A stretch of DNA of 64,000 bases from Rhodocollybia butyracea (GCA_015501585.1 JADNRY010000003.1:310001-374000); one strand, 5' to 3'. Counted from the stretch's first letter, positions 25,763 through 38,360 are shown. Translations and numbers: made by a program. Notes: generated from the letters alone by a model not told the origin.

Positions 25763-27210
25763 TCACTTTTGAGACATGTCCAAGACGATCCGACCTAGAG
25801 ACATTGTTAACATTCGGATAGACAAAAAAGAGATCTAAACCGACCTGCAATCGTGCCAGCCTTCATTCCTTCATACACGTCTGCAAGATCCTTCAGCGGC
25901 TTTGTTTGAAAGTGCACCTTGACATCTCCACGAGCAGCGATACTAATCGCCTCCACTGCATCCTGTCTATTACCTACATACGACCCCAGGATACTGATGG
26001 ACTTGAAGACGGTGAAGAAAATCGACGCATTTAGAGTGCTCTTCCCGGGCAAGCCAACCGCCATAAGTGTCCCTCCTGAGCGTAGATAGTCTACAGCTTG
26101 CTCGTACCCCGATGAAGAAGCAGAAGTGACGACAGCCGAGTGAGCACCTCCAGACGTGATGGTTTGTATTTCGGAAACAATGTCTTTGCATTCCATAAAA
26201 TCAATCCACTTCTCGGCACCAAGTTTGAGACATAGTTCTTTCTTGGAGGCCCCAGTATCGACTGCTATGACCCGGAGACCACAGACGCGAGCGTATTGGA
26301 TGGCTATAGAGGGGGATGTGAGGATAGGTGGCTAAGCACAACGAGGGAGATTACCGAGATGTCCAAGACCTCCTCCAGCACCGGGAAGAACAATCCAGTC
26401 TCCGGGCACGGTTTGACTGTACTTTATCGCACGATAAACAGTAACCCCCTAACAATTCTGATTTAACTCAGGCTAGTCGGAGGAGAGACTACGTACATAC
26501 CGCACAAAGAATGGAAGCTGCTTCTGTGCTAGGATATCCAGCGGGGATCGGTGTAACGTGGTTCACAAAACTGACTACATATTCTGGAAGAGTGTCCAAG
26601 TTATACCGTGAAAGCAGCGGCCGGGATCACGTCGTACCTTGGAAAGTCCCATCAACAGTATACCCACTAAGCTTGGCGTTCGGACAATCTATAGAGATGT
26701 GGTATACGGAGCAGAGGATCTTAAGAAGGTAGACTCACTCTGTTCTCGGCCTTTCTTGCACTGTTCACAGTTGAGGCACCTTTCATATCACACAAGGTAA
26801 GGAATTATACTGGTAGATAGAGAGAGAATACAAACGAGTCTGCGAGCCACTTGATACCAACACGGTCACCTATTTTAACAGGAGAGCTAGCTGTGTTATT
26901 ACCGATGGCTACAATAATGCCAACACCTTCGTGACCACCGATGAGGGGAGTCATAGCAGGAACAGGCCAATCACCCAGGGCAGCATGCAAGTCAGTGTGG
27001 CAGGCGCCTAGAAATTTAAGAAGGATGTTAGGCTCGATGACTCAGAGAGAAACAAGTACATGACCTACCAGAACAATCTAATTTGACAAGACATTCTCCA
27101 GCCTGCAGCTCTTCCTGGGATTTGACAGGGTGTTTGTGATCAATCCTGATGTTGGCGCCACTGTGGTCTACGACAGCTGCGGTTTGGAATTTTGGAATGG
27201 TATTCGCCAT
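25763..27210 (-). CDS. zinc-dependent alcohol dehydrogenase (class of yeast ADH1)
   Basis: Medium-chain NAD(H)-dependent alcohol dehydrogenase, probably ethanol/acetaldehyde. Start ATG 27210 (MANTIPKFQTAAVVDHSG). After the first intron the catalytic-zinc region reads CHTDLHAALGDWP and IGGHEGVGIIVAIG (near 26990-26900). The structural zinc cysteines are in CLNCEQCKKGREQ and CPNAKLSG (about 26790-26660). The NAD-binding fold is GAGGGLGHLAIQYARV followed by acidic Asp in VIAVDTG (about 26390-26250). Later pieces are YEQAVDYLRSGGTLMAVGLP and ISILGSYVGNRQDA. A final short exon gives IVLDMSQK with the stop at 25763-25765. About 350 residues and six introns. Cytosolic by lack of a presequence. Confidence 0.93.
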
Positions 27211-27531
27211 GTTTTAGTCTGGGACACCAATTCGAGATTGTCTCAAGTATTTATACGAAAAAGATAAGTACGCATCGTCGACGTCAGTAATGCGCGAAAA
27301 GTCTAAGAAGTTCGAGACCACGTTGTGGCCCGGATTAGTGTCCTAGACCTTTGGCCTGGATTGATGTGCACAGACCTGCACTTCAAGCACGACTAGACCG
27401 TAAAAAAGCATATAGATATTACAGAATAAAAGAAGAAAAGAGTACAATTCGTAAATTAGTTGACGTCTGTTCAACTGTACAGACAAAGATAACAAAACCA
27501 GAATAATTATACGAACGTTCCAGAATCGACA
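27211..27531. other. intergenic
   Basis: 321 bases between the alcohol dehydrogenase start and the Rsc8/Swi3 stop. Contains the dehydrogenase promoter and the 3' UTR of the neighbour. Nothing else seen. Confidence 0.4.
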
Positions 27532-29645
27532 TCAAGCGAGCTGCAGCATATTTCCGTCATTCAACGGGCCCATTCCATCGTTCATCAATGCTGCAGCATC
27601 AACAGGCGCAGGCTGAGGACCCTGTCCAGTAGTACCAAGCGACGCTCCATTGACAGCACTCAAAAGAGGCTGAGGGGCGGCAGCCCCCATCCCTTGGAAC
27701 TTTGCAATCTCGCCCCTCACATATTCCAATGATCTTTTTATTCCAAGCCTCTCTTGGACTAACGCAACTCGAGCACTCTCCAAACCTTTCCTCTCATCCT
27801 CCAAGATCTCCTCCAGTTCTTCAAACTGCCCCATTTTTATTTCCAGTTTGTTAAGAGTGAGTTTGACGAGCTGTGAGAGAGAAGCACGGATTTGCTGATC
27901 CTCGGCAGTGGCGAGGGCAGCTGCAGAGTTTGCAGAGGATTTGAGAGCGAGTTGGGCTGCACGGACCATTTTAGAGTGAGGGACGGTGTGTTTTGAGGAA
28001 GAGGAAGCGAGTTTCTCAGAAGGATCAACAGCCATCTTATCCACCGCCGATGAACTTGTAGGGGCCGCAGCTTCTTTACCGTCCTCATCCATTTTATCAT
28101 CCCGGTTGTCCACGCCTTCTGCTTTTTTCTGTTCTTCGTCAGCATCCGTCGTTGTTTTGTCTTCCTCTTGGTCGGGCTTTATGAGTTCATGTAGGGCAGT
28201 TTTGGCTGCATCGGCTCCGACGCTAGGCGCAACAACGCCGGCCAAGAATGCCACAACGCTCATGACAGGGTTGTCTGCCTGATCAAAGGGCACCCGTCCA
28301 AACCGAAGCGGACCCATGGACGCTTCCGAGTCAAGATAAGGATCTTCGATTGGAAGTGCAATGAACTTTTGGATACACTGCTGTGAAGTACGCGTCCCAA
28401 CATGCTCCTGCACCTTGCTCCAATCATCGTCGTACATTTCCACACCTTCAAGCAATAAAAGGACTTCCTGGTCTGTCCAATCATCATCTGTGCTTCCATG
28501 TACAGCAGCACTGGAGAGTTTTACAAAATCTCCACTGAACATGTTGGAAGGGAAGCGGCCTTCCAGATAGCAAGACGCACAAATATCGAAATTCTTCTCT
28601 TTAAGATGATGATAGCGAACAGAGGAGCAGTCTGTTCCGCAAGTGTCGCAGGTACAAAGACCTTGCGTTCGTGAGGTACTAGAACCATTGACACCATTGG
28701 CGAGGGCAGTGGCTTCAGAAGAGGATACTGGGCGTGACGATTTATTTGAAGTTTGGTATATGGAGTTACGAAGCTGTAAAGAGGCCGATGTCTGGGATGA
28801 TGTAGTGCCACCATTGACAGCAGCAGCACCTGGATTTTGTGGACGTGTTCCAGGATGTAACGACTGGAGACCACGGGGCGTATCGAGGATAATACGAAAG
28901 TGGCCGGTAAATGGAGGAGCTAGAACTGCAGGGCGTGACTCTGGATCAATCTGGAGCCAAGATTGAGCACTACAGGTTTTTTATTGAGCATAAAACACAC
29001 CTGGTAGTTGATAAGGCCCCACTGCTCTAAAAACGCGTGTACCCGCATAATGGCGCAGACGTCTCCTGCGAGATTCCGTCGACAGGCAGTAAGAGTAAGA
29101 TACTCTGTGGGCCTGAGGCGATAAGTGTTGATCATAAAGTCCCTGTAATCTTTGTATATCGCAGGCGTTTTTGATCTGTTGCGCGAGTTGAAAAACTCAG
29201 GTAAAGCGCGCCTTTCGACAGGATGGATTTTGGACATGTCGAACCACGCCGAGTATGAGGGAATAATGACTTCATGAGTCTGTGCAGCGAGATATTTTCT
29301 GGCCTGTTCCTCGAGACGCTGACGGGTAGCTTCGAGCTGAGCGGGGTCTTCTTCGTCATTGTCGTCCGCTGAGTCGTCGTCGTCAGCGCCATCGGCCATG
29401 GATACATCTCCGCCGTCCTCGTCGTCTGCATCGGTCTTAAGAATCCTGACGCGACTGCCGGATTCCGGGCGAGGCTCTGGCTCATCCTCTGGTGGAAGAT
29501 TTCCAATGTCGCCAGAAGTAATAGGTTCAAGCTCGCTGCGTTTCCCTGGTGCTGTGTCTGGGTCTACTGGCGAAGCATTTTCTGACATTCTTGCCCGTTT
29601 TGGGTCACTTTCTTCTGGCGACGGGGATCCGGTTCGTTTCTCCAT
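27532..29645 (-). CDS. Rsc8/Swi3/SMARCC-type SWIRM-SANT chromatin remodelling subunit
   Basis: Core scaffold subunit of SWI/SNF or RSC complexes. Start taken at ATG 29645 ([20 protein letters not shown]); an in-frame upstream Met is less likely. An acidic stretch is followed by the SWIRM domain: [20 protein letters not shown], then [14 protein letters not shown] and [20 protein letters not shown], and [13 protein letters not shown] (about 29270-29000). After an intron comes a ZZ-like zinc segment ([20 protein letters not shown], then [11 protein letters not shown]; about 28665-28570). The SANT domain is [20 protein letters not shown] and [17 protein letters not shown] (about 28480-28370). The C-terminal coiled coil lies near 27850-27700 ([20 protein letters not shown]). 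Stop TAG... at 27532. About 660 residues. Confidence 0.93.
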
Positions 29646-30508
29646 TTTTGATTGTGCGCGAGGTTGAAGTGACTGGCGTGATGGCTCGGCAACTTTCGGC
29701 AAAATTATGTAACCTATCAAGCCACGCTAAGCGCGCGTGAGGTGTGCATACAATCACATTCACATTCACTGTAAGTAATAGTCTCTTGACAATGATATCC
29801 TTCCAGCATAACCGTGAGCATTGATACTAAGACACAGTGGATGATCGAGTGATCTTTGACCCTACTATCATCCCTCGTGTTGCGATACGTGGGAAAATAG
29901 TGAAGCATTTTATAAACTTTCTCTGAGCGATACAATTTCACGATGCACTACAAGAGCGTCCAACGTATGATCCGCGGCTAGGATACCTTCGCATCAGAGC
30001 GCATGGTGGACTCACTCCGAATGTCATTCTGCACGGGTAGACCCCCATCTCGTTTTTGGATGCCCTGGATGGCATGTTGATGTGACTAGCTGGAGGAATA
30101 CTACAAGCGTCGTTTCTCCGCCACCTGCTGCAAGTGCTGACTCAGATGTTCTTTCTCTGCGGTACCGTCATACGATCCAAGTTATCCCTGGGTTCCACGA
30201 GATATCTCCTGGCCTGAAAGAGTCACATTAGGGAATATCCAAACGAAGCCAGCCCAAGCTGGTTGATCTGCGTGTGCTCTTAGGTCGACTTCCCATTCCA
30301 ATTGCATAATTTATAGCCGTAAAGTCAGGCGGACTTCATTGTCACTGAAACAAATCTCGCCGCTTAATCAGACAGAAGCCTTGATTAGTACTAAAGGTAA
30401 ATGAGGTCAAGTACACAAGCGTTATCTTTGGTAACTAGCTGTACATTAGTCCATGAAAATCCAGAGCAAACGACCTCGACTCCAGTCGCCTCGCATTGTG
30501 GACAGCAG
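29646..30508. other. intergenic region between Rsc8/Swi3 and the FAD protein
   Basis: 863 bases. An open stretch without a start codon lies at about 30040-30240 (plus strand; reads VFGCPGWHVDVTSW and then SVVSPPPAASADSD), but I do not recognise it and it has no clear exon partners. It may be chance or a relic. The rest appears non-coding and should contain the Rsc8/Swi3 promoter. Confidence 0.35.
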
Positions 30509-32462
30509 CTAGAATTCAGGATTAAACCCACATATCTTTAATAACCGGATGATGTACCCAAGACCAGTCCCCAGAACCAGTCCAGTAACAAAGCGCAAAC
30601 CCGTCACCTCAAAGACATCAAAGAAGAAGGCCAGCCATTCGATGATATCGATGCCACCACCAGCTTTCCGTTGACTATGGTACGACCCACAGGCGCCCTT
30701 TCCTTGCCTTAGCGTACTATCTTCAGCATACTCGATCTTGAACGGTAGTCGGACAGCAGATTTCAGAGCAGGAGCATAATCAGATGCTGCAAGCAACCCA
30801 GACGTAAAACCATCTTCGTGAAAACCGTATTTCAGATAAGCACCAGCGTAAGAGATGTTCCGTTTTCCTTGGATTTTGGACATGAGCGCTTGTGCTTGAA
30901 CAGCCTGGAGTGAAAGTGTTATAAACCACACACGCAAGGAAAACGAAAATTTCATACCTTTCCATCCAGAACAGGATGCTCATAGTTGTAACGCCCAAAG
31001 TTTGTGGCAGGTTCAAATGGAGGGTTAAGGGTGACAAGGACAGGACCATGTTTCTTCTCTGAAATATGTTGGAGGTCGTTCATACCATCTGTAACAGATA
31101 TTAGCGAGTGCAGTATTAACTAAATCCATCCACATACATGTCCTACATTTTCACGATAAGCAATTAGGACAGACGCCTTTCATGAGCGTGAACAACTCAC
31201 AAAGAAACTCTATCATGATTCGCCTTGCGGTTGCCGTTCTCGTCCACCTGGGAATAAGTCAAGTAGTTCCAGCATGACCACGCGCTTCGTGCTTTAGGCA
31301 TGAGTTGAGGATCATCATGAACTATAACTACATTCGTGTTCCATTGAAACATTCCCAGAATATCCTCTTCGTCCTTTGTCATGTCTCTCCGGCACGTAAT
31401 ATTGACAGAGCAGTATCCGAGTGACAAGCGAGAATAACGTGGTCGTAGGTCGACGACTGGCCCAAAGCAGTAGTAAGCTCTACCAGGGATCCTTTATTGC
31501 GAATAGAGGCTATGGGAGTAGACAAGTGAAGCTGCGACGCCGGAAGAGATGATAGAATTGCTTTCACATATTTACGACTATTAGGAGCGTTAACCAGAAG
31601 GTTAGATTTACGTTGCGCGAGCTAACCTTCCACCGGGAATAGTAAGCCAGGAAGGCTTGCCCGTGATTTGGAGAAGATGATGATTGTGCATAAATTGAAT
31701 CAACGTACGCGCAGGAAAATCCAAAGCGCACTTGTCCGGCGGTGTGCTCCAGATTGCTGCAGTCATTGGCTTAAGGCTGTTAGCGATAAAACGAATGCGT
31801 GAAATCATAAACATACGGGATACTCACAATAAGATAATTGTCTTGAAACGAGTCGGAGTAACCTTCTTGTTTCAGATATTCTCCAATTGACATTTCCGCA
31901 ACGTCCACTGCACCGCTGTTCCACTTGGCAACGAGTCTTTGGCCAGAGGCATTGAAACGTAACACATCATAAAGCATTCTCCACATGTTGGGATCAAATA
32001 GTCGCCATGGCTGACAGAATATAGTGAAGATGGTATCTCCAGCCCACTCAAATTTACCTCGGTCTCGCGATACGCTGAATGTCATCTCTGTTTGCGCAAC
32101 TGGAATTGCTGGATACAGCTTCAAGAAACGAAGGAAATTTGGGTAAGTGCATGGGTTGAAAACAATCTGGATAGATGGGCCAGCAAGTAAGAGAAATAAA
32201 CGAGTAGATTCGAGAGATAATTCGTACAAATCCAGAGTCAACGTCCACGCCTTCTTTGGAGGGAAATCGAACAGTATTAGCGTGTCCCCCAGGTCTGTCC
32301 TCAGATTCAAAAAGATGAACTTCCACTTTCTTGTTGCTGTGTTCATTCAAAAGCTTTCAAACCAGGAATTTAGCGGGTACTCGTAGGCATAAAAGTGATG
32401 TAACGCATTACCCAGGTGGAAGCAAGACCGGATACGCCTGAGCCTACTACAGCGACTTTCAT
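30509..32462 (-). CDS. FAD-dependent amine-oxidase-like protein (COG2907 type) with C-terminal membrane anchor
   Basis: Start ATG 32462 with the dinucleotide-binding motif VAVVGSGVSGLAS (GxGxxG) in exon 1. The next exon carries HLFESEDRPGGHANTV (second FAD contact; near 32290). Downstream exons carry YPAIPVAQTEMTFSVSRDRG, PMTAAIWSTPPDKCALDFPA (near 31760) and HVILACHSDTALSIL. The C-terminal FAD-site piece is NISYAGAYLKYGFHEDGFTS (about 30870-30810). A hydrophobic segment, LRFVTGLVLGTGLGYIIRLL, near the C-terminus suggests a membrane anchor. Stop at 30509-30511. Bacterial COG2907 relatives often sit beside cyclopropane-fatty-acid synthase, suggesting lipid modification, but no such gene lies here. 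Reaction unknown. About nine introns. Confidence 0.82.
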
Positions 32463-33483
32463 CACGATGGTAAGAATAGAGTCTAGAGTAAAAAGAGTGG
32501 TGGTTCAGCTGTCTAATATTTCTTGTAGTAGCTGTGGTTTTGGCTGGGGGCGATTTTGCCGCCGAGGCTTGGTTCGGTATCCAACCGAATGTCTATAAGT
32601 ATAATATGGTTGAGATGAGAGATTGTGAGCGCCTAAATGCCACCTTTGGCGCGCGCTCAATTGGTTTACTTTGGCTTTTTCAACATTACAGCTTCCGAAT
32701 GTACTAGTACCCAAACTCGGAACAATTGTTGTCTAGATTTCTGGATGCCACGCTCACCAACTATCACTGAAAGATACAAGCTTACAAGCTTGCACCAAGT
32801 TAGTCAAACCAGTGGTTGCTGGAGGTGACACGATTATATTGTTCAACTCTGGCCAATAAGTAGCCAAGTTCATGGATACTTGGCAATTGCTTGAATCGAG
32901 CGGCTTTTTCTTCTCGGGCAGTACAGAGTGTTGTTTAGTGTAAAAAGAAAGGTGATCCCGGGAGAACACGTACACTTGAACGGGACTGTATCACTGATTC
33001 AAGGGCTGACCTGAGCAAGTTTCAGTGAGCATTGGTCAACAACGTTCGTCAAGGAGGGTGTACAAATATAACGTTAAGAGCTGGATGACATTGCGAGGGA
33101 ATATGCAGGCCTGTGATGATGGGATGAGGAATGCAAAGCATAGACGAATACGAACATCTGAGGATGTATCTGAGCTGGCTAAACCATTGTTATTGGTTGA
33201 GCAGCCACCGAGTTTGAAAGCTGTGAAGCGTCACAGAAGGTAAGGAAACTTCAAGCTTCAAGGCTCAGTATCAGTGAGACTTTCGATCTTTAGATGGGGA
33301 ACTGTTCCTAGGCCTGGCTTGAAGCTTTAGACAAACGAAATTCGGTCTTGCTGCAGACAGTGGGTAAGTAGCGGGTCATTCCGTAAAATACTACGATTAG
33401 CTCCGACATGTTTTATGACAAGTCCTAACGATGTACACACTGTATCTTTAACTGCTCTATTATAATATACGATCTTCACAGAT
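32463..33483. other. intergenic region upstream of the FAD protein
   Basis: 1,021 bases between the FAD gene start and the isocitrate lyase stop. Only short frames without recognisable content (for example 32637-32828 and 33025-33243, plus strand). Short imperfect repeats around 32770-32800 (ACAAGCTTACAAGCTTGCA) form a small palindrome at AAGCTT sites. Otherwise nothing noted. Confidence 0.35.
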
Positions 33484-35365
33484 CTACAGCTTCGAGAACT
33501 GTTTTTCGGTGACGCCAGCTCCCATAGCCGCAGTCGAACTTATCCCTCCAGTGACCGCCTTCAATAAACTATCTGCATAGTCTGCACCGCTCCACTATAA
33601 ACACCTTTAGCATTTTGTTCAAAGTAAACGGGAAGAGACATACTTTCTGGTGAGTAAGCACGTCGGTACCGAGCTCTCTCTCCTTTCGCTGGATGAGTTC
33701 AACGTACGCCTTCATACCAGTTTTGGCGAACCCTTGGGCGAAGAGGTCTGATATGTAAGCATTGGAATGTAAACCTCCGAGCTGAAATCAAATAAAAGTC
33801 AGAAACGCTCATTGAAATTGTAAAATTCAAGTTCGAACCGTGATAAATTGCCAGACGAAGCCAAGTTTACCCAACTCCCAGACATACGATTCCATGGCTT
33901 TCTCGGAAAGACCAGCAGCATCCCAGTTGAATGAGGGGCTCAAGTTGTACGCCAACCAGTGTCCAGGACGCACTGCATGAACACCGTGTGCGAATTCTTG
34001 AGCTTGGGCGAGAATAGGCTTCGCCGTTTCCATCCATAGCAGATCTGCGTAAGGCGCGAAAGCTATTGAACGTTGAACTGCACATTGTGTTCCTCCCTTG
34101 TACCTGTAGAAACCTTCCCGAGTCCGGGGGCTATCAAAGTCAAAGAAAGGTACAGTTCGCAGACCAAACTCCTTCTGAGCAATAGCAACGGCGTTGGAAT
34201 AGGAAGAAGTAACAACACGCGCAACAAACTTGTTCACTGTTGCGGCGGATTTTCCTTCCTTCGTCAACGCTTCCGCGAGAGCGGTGGAGTATAGTTGGAG
34301 ATTAGCAGCGGCGATCCACTGATCTTCAATTGCTTGAAGCTGATCGCCGAATTTTCCAGCTCGTTCAGCGTCGACCATAACCTTGTTCAGGGGAGGGAGA
34401 GAGGGGTTGGTGCAGCCGAGAATGAAAGGATGGTCTCGGTCATCGATGTTGGAGGTAATGAGGGTAGCAGCTTCGGAATCCGTTCGGGAAACGACTAGAT
34501 TTTCGACGCCCATGATGTCGTATTGAAGACGAATGGCGACTAGTCTGTTGATATGCTCGGAGACCGGTACGAGAACCTTTCCAGCCATGTGCCCGCACTT
34601 CTTCGTCCCGGGCGCTTGATCTTCAACGTGGATACCGGCCGCACCTTTCTCAACAAACATTTTCGTGAGCTTCATTATGGCAGTCAAACCACCGTGACCG
34701 GTATCAGCATCAGCAACGAGTGGACGAAGGTAATCGATAACAGGGGTCTGGGCTAGTTCCGCGTCTGACATTTTAGACCGTGCTTCTCGTTGTTTACGGT
34801 CATGGAATAGCTGGGCCATGAAACAAATGTTCTACCTTGTTAGGGACAGTGTTGGATGGATAATCTTGATAGTACCGGATCAGTTGAGGTAGACGCAGGT
34901 GGGAACAACAAATTCACCTGCAAGATCGGGACCAGGCTCATTTGTGCTAGCCGCTGTACTGGAGGATTGCCAACCCGAAACATATACGGTTTCGAGGTAT
35001 TTTGCCATCTGAGTCACCTGTACTGGGTCAAGACTGGGACAAAATGAGCACGACAGCTAGAGAGAGACAGATAGAGAAGAAAACTCACGCGCCGTATGTG
35101 TGTGAAGGAGTTCCACGTTTAGCATGCTCGCTAAGAAGGGCAAACAACTTTTTGCCTTGGATCCCAGAAGGATAATCGATTTTGATAGTTCCACGCTTTG
35201 AAACGACGTCCGCAGCGGTATAAGGCCTTGTTACTCGTGCAAAGCGAGGACTCTAGTGGATAGAAGATTAAGGAACGGATAAGTCAATGCTATAATGATC
35301 ATTACCTTCCACCATTCCTCTACTTGTCTAACCTCTGTTTGAAATGTAGCGCGTTCGTTGGACAT
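33484..35365 (-). CDS. isocitrate lyase (glyoxylate cycle)
   Basis: Cleaves isocitrate to glyoxylate and succinate, usually in peroxisomes/glyoxysomes of fungi growing on acetate, lipids or wood-derived C2 units. Start ATG 35365 ([20 protein letters not shown]), then [21 protein letters not shown] second exon group contains [20 protein letters not shown] (near 35000-34940). The large exon carries [37 protein letters not shown] and the catalytic signature [13 protein letters not shown] (near 34600-34560), followed by [13 protein letters not shown]. The last exon ends [10 protein letters not shown] with TAG at 33484-33486. The C-terminal SKL is a textbook PTS1 peroxisomal targeting signal, visible directly in the sequence. 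About 540 residues, four or five introns. Confidence 0.95.
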
Positions 35366-35864
35366 ACTGTGGTTGAAAAGAGGAACTCAAAAGAGGCGAC
35401 CTGCGCTTGTTTTTGTTTCCACTGCATTTAAGGGAGAGCGGCCTTTGGCTCCTGTCTTTTTTTCCGCATGTGATTTCCCGATTCGGTAACTACGACTCCA
35501 AACTCCGACGGAATCCCAGCCTCGTCTTTCCCGAAAGCCGATTTTCATGTGGAGTTTACACTGGGGTTGCGGGCTAGACGCAAAAAAACTGGCCATTTAC
35601 GCGCTATAATTACGCTTTATGTCCACTGTTTGTATACTAATAATTGGCTCCCGAAATACTCACTCTACCCGATCCTAAACGTGTACATTAAACCCAAACA
35701 TGGCTCGGCTCCGAGCGCGTTCGCCGTTGATGACGAGTACGGGCACCCGTCATACTGACCCTTGCAGGCCAACCAACCACCCTATCGTCAGAGATTTTGG
35801 ATGGTTCCTACAGAAAACACAACGTCAAAGAGACTCTGTTTCGAAACCTACTTGACGTTCATCT
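35366..35864. other. intergenic, upstream of isocitrate lyase
   Basis: 499 bases between the isocitrate lyase start and the Alg7 stop. Should hold the isocitrate lyase promoter. I did not find a strong repeated operator. No gene recognised. Confidence 0.4.
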
Positions 35865-37598
35865 TCATCTTCTGTCACCATCATAAACCAATCCAGAAAG
35901 CCCATAACGGACGGTAAAGGCGAGAATACTCCCGGCGATCTGGGAAACGAGTTAATCCCGCGCCACAAAACAATCGAGAAAGGTCATTGCCTGGGAACAC
36001 ATTAATACCTGAACCAACCGCTTTTCGTTCATCGGGCCAAGTCGGACGAGGAAGAAGTTGAGGATCGTCAAATTAGTCGTCTCCAGGATCACCCCGGTTG
36101 AGGGATGAGTGGTCAGATCAACGAGTTTAAGAATCGCCAAGATCCGCAATACACTTGACGTCAGACTTGAAGGAGGCTTCATGAACAAGGCTTTGGACGG
36201 ATGAAGCAGATTTGTGTTCCCGTCGAACCTTGCATACGGTCAACGGAAATGGCAGCCTTCGGGATGCTGAAGAACATACCGCGGTACGCGATGGCGCGGA
36301 CAAGGTACCAAGCCAAATAATTGTGGGCAGGAGAGGACAAAGTTGAAGATTTGAGGTAAGAAGAACAGCAGTAACGTTTTCGAAAAGTGTGCTTGTATTC
36401 CCACAACAGCAAATGCCATCCCAGTAACGTAGCACAGTGTATCCCCAGGGAATACTCGAGCTGGGTACCTGAATGCAAAATCAGTAGGTACCAGGAGAAT
36501 CAAAGGTTCACTGACCAATTGTGATACATAAATCCAGAACAAACCGCAACAAGCGGCAACATAAAGTACAAGCTAAACAGATGTCGTTCAACAAGCTCTT
36601 TACTTCCATACGCCATGCCAGCACTCCAGACCCCCCCGAACTCAACTTCAGCCTTGCTACCGAGAAGATGGACAGGCAGATGGAAGCCTATAGGCCAAGG
36701 TAAGTATAGTAGATCGTTGAGAATAACTGATATTGCAATGATTAACGCTTGGCTGACTTCTGAGCCATTTATTCCCGCGAGGATATTGATGCTGTTTGTA
36801 GCGAACGTGGATAGTAGGGACATGTACAGATAGTAGAGAGGTCCTGAATGACCCGGTTAGTTTGAAACTATGCCATAGCAAAAGGCTTACCCAAATTGAC
36901 CAGAGATCCAAATAGAAATCGTAAAGGGAGCGGAACTACGATGTGGGTGTTTCCACCTTCGGCAAAGTAGACCATAAGAAGTGGAATTGATGCTATGATT
37001 GGAATAGGCAATTTATGCCGCCATCGAATGTCAAAGATATCGTCCAAAAATCCAAGGATAGTCGCTATAAGGAGAGAAAGCAGCGAAGAAAGATACACAG
37101 CAAGCTGGGATATCATTCAGAATCAATTGAAATCGGTGTAAATCGAGGATCTCACTCGCGAATGAGGGAATTCGGTAACAACTATCCCTTCTGGCGTTTG
37201 CATCGACTTCATGGTCAGCGAATCGGAAAACGCGAACGGAATAAAAAGGATCAAAGCTAGGATGTATACAGATGCACACACAAGCCCCAAGCTTTCTGGG
37301 CTGACGAGAAAGTCAGGTGCTGAACGAGATTCTGCGTAAATAGAACGTACATTGGATCTGTGTAGACTTTCAACAAATCTCTGCCACTTAGTTTGGTTTT
37401 GAAAGTGGGACCCAGTGCTGGTACCAGATACAACGTAGTAATCAAAGCGAATACTGAGAATCCTATTGAGGTATAGAGCCCCGGTAGAGAAGGTACAGGT
37501 TCCAGAAATGGCCGAACAATGAACCAAGAGGCGATAGGCACCAGGCCAAAGATGATAGTAGGCGGTAATGGCCGCGGGGTTATCGCACTCGACGCCAT
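35865..37598 (-). CDS. ALG7: Alg7/DPAGT1, UDP-GlcNAc:dolichyl-phosphate GlcNAc-1-phosphotransferase
   Basis: First committed step of N-glycan precursor synthesis in the ER membrane, the target of tunicamycin. Start ATG 37598 ([20 protein letters not shown]). Multi-pass membrane protein with [20 protein letters not shown], then the aspartate motif [19 protein letters not shown] (near 37070-37015), [20 protein letters not shown] (near 36800-36750), [20 protein letters not shown] and the catalytic loop CPRHRVPR (near 36310-36290), then [12 protein letters not shown]. The final exon ends GLVYDGDRR with TGA at 35865-35867. At least six introns. It is transcribed divergently from the SET-domain gene with 88 bases between starts. 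Confidence 0.95.
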
Positions 37599-37686
37599 GG
37601 TCGTAGTTGAAAGTAAAGTAAACGTTGGATAGACGTGTTTATTTGCGACGTGTCGCGATAAAGTCACGCGAGCGGCTGTTTGTGAA
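37599..37686. promoter_or_regulatory. compact divergent promoter between Alg7 and the SET gene
   Basis: 88 bases between divergent start codons. Contains the inverted repeat GCGAC-GT-GTCGC at 37645-37656 and, just after, GTCACGCGAGC. The small palindrome could be a factor site shared by both genes. Inference from position only. Confidence 0.35.
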
Positions 37687-38360
37687 ATGGGTACCAGTGC
37701 ACCAGAACATCTAAACAGCTCAGGATGCAGAATACAGTATTCGCAAGGTAAAGGACGAGGTGTATATGGTGAGGCAACTCTTATCAGAACAAGAATACTC
37801 GCACTCAATACTTCTGGATAGCGTCTCGCTTGATTTCTAAAGAAACGATCATCGAAATCAGTCCAGTTTTGTTTTTTGGACCAGAAGAATACGAAACACA
37901 TGGAAAGTATACTGCTCTGGATCACTATACTTTCAAGTGGAAAGATGGTCGGATGGCTTTAGCCTTGGGCCTTGGTTTGTTACTCTTGTCTGTTCTCTCT
38001 TCCAAGATTTAACAAGCCAATGAAGGATCTCTTTTCAATCACTCAAACTCTCCAAATGTCTCTTATACACTCGACACCCACACAGACTCGATACGTTACA
38101 AGACGATTCGAGATATCGATCCAGATGAAGAGCTCTGCATTTTTTATGGCCATAAACTCTGGTTTGAGCCTGTCGGTGCTACCGAGCTCGGGACGGATTC
38201 TGAGCCGGATAATGGCTGGGGAGGCCTAGTGGAAAATTATAATCAGGAAGAGGAAGCTTTTGATCCTGATGAAGTTGTCGAGCAAGACTCGCTTCCCTTC
38301 ACGCGATTCAAACCTCCTCCAGAAGAGGAAGACCTGGAGTCAATCAAGACCGGCACGTAA
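37687..38360 (+). CDS. SET-domain protein (probable protein-lysine methyltransferase)
   Basis: Start ATG 37687 (MGTSAPEHLNSSGCRIQYSQ). The SET domain starts with GKGRGVYASRLISKETIIEI, spliced across an intron at about 37770-37822. Then come FFGPEEYETHGKYTALDHYT and LALGLG, spliced to SLFNHSNSPNVSY (the NHxxxPN motif; intron about 37976-38029), and IRDIDPDEELCIFYGHKLW, which holds the C-terminal ELxxxYG motif (about 38106-38160). Both SAM/substrate motifs of an active SET domain are present. An acidic, Pro-containing tail ends at TAA 38358-38360. There is no separate post-SET cysteine cluster. Length about 185-190 residues. The Tad3 coding sequence starts 39 bases after the stop in the same frame; see findings. 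The substrate is unknown. Confidence 0.85.

Noticed and set aside
30000..30260. Open stretch with VFGCPGWHVDVTSW
   Set aside because: No start codon, no recognised homologue and no exon partners found; may be chance.
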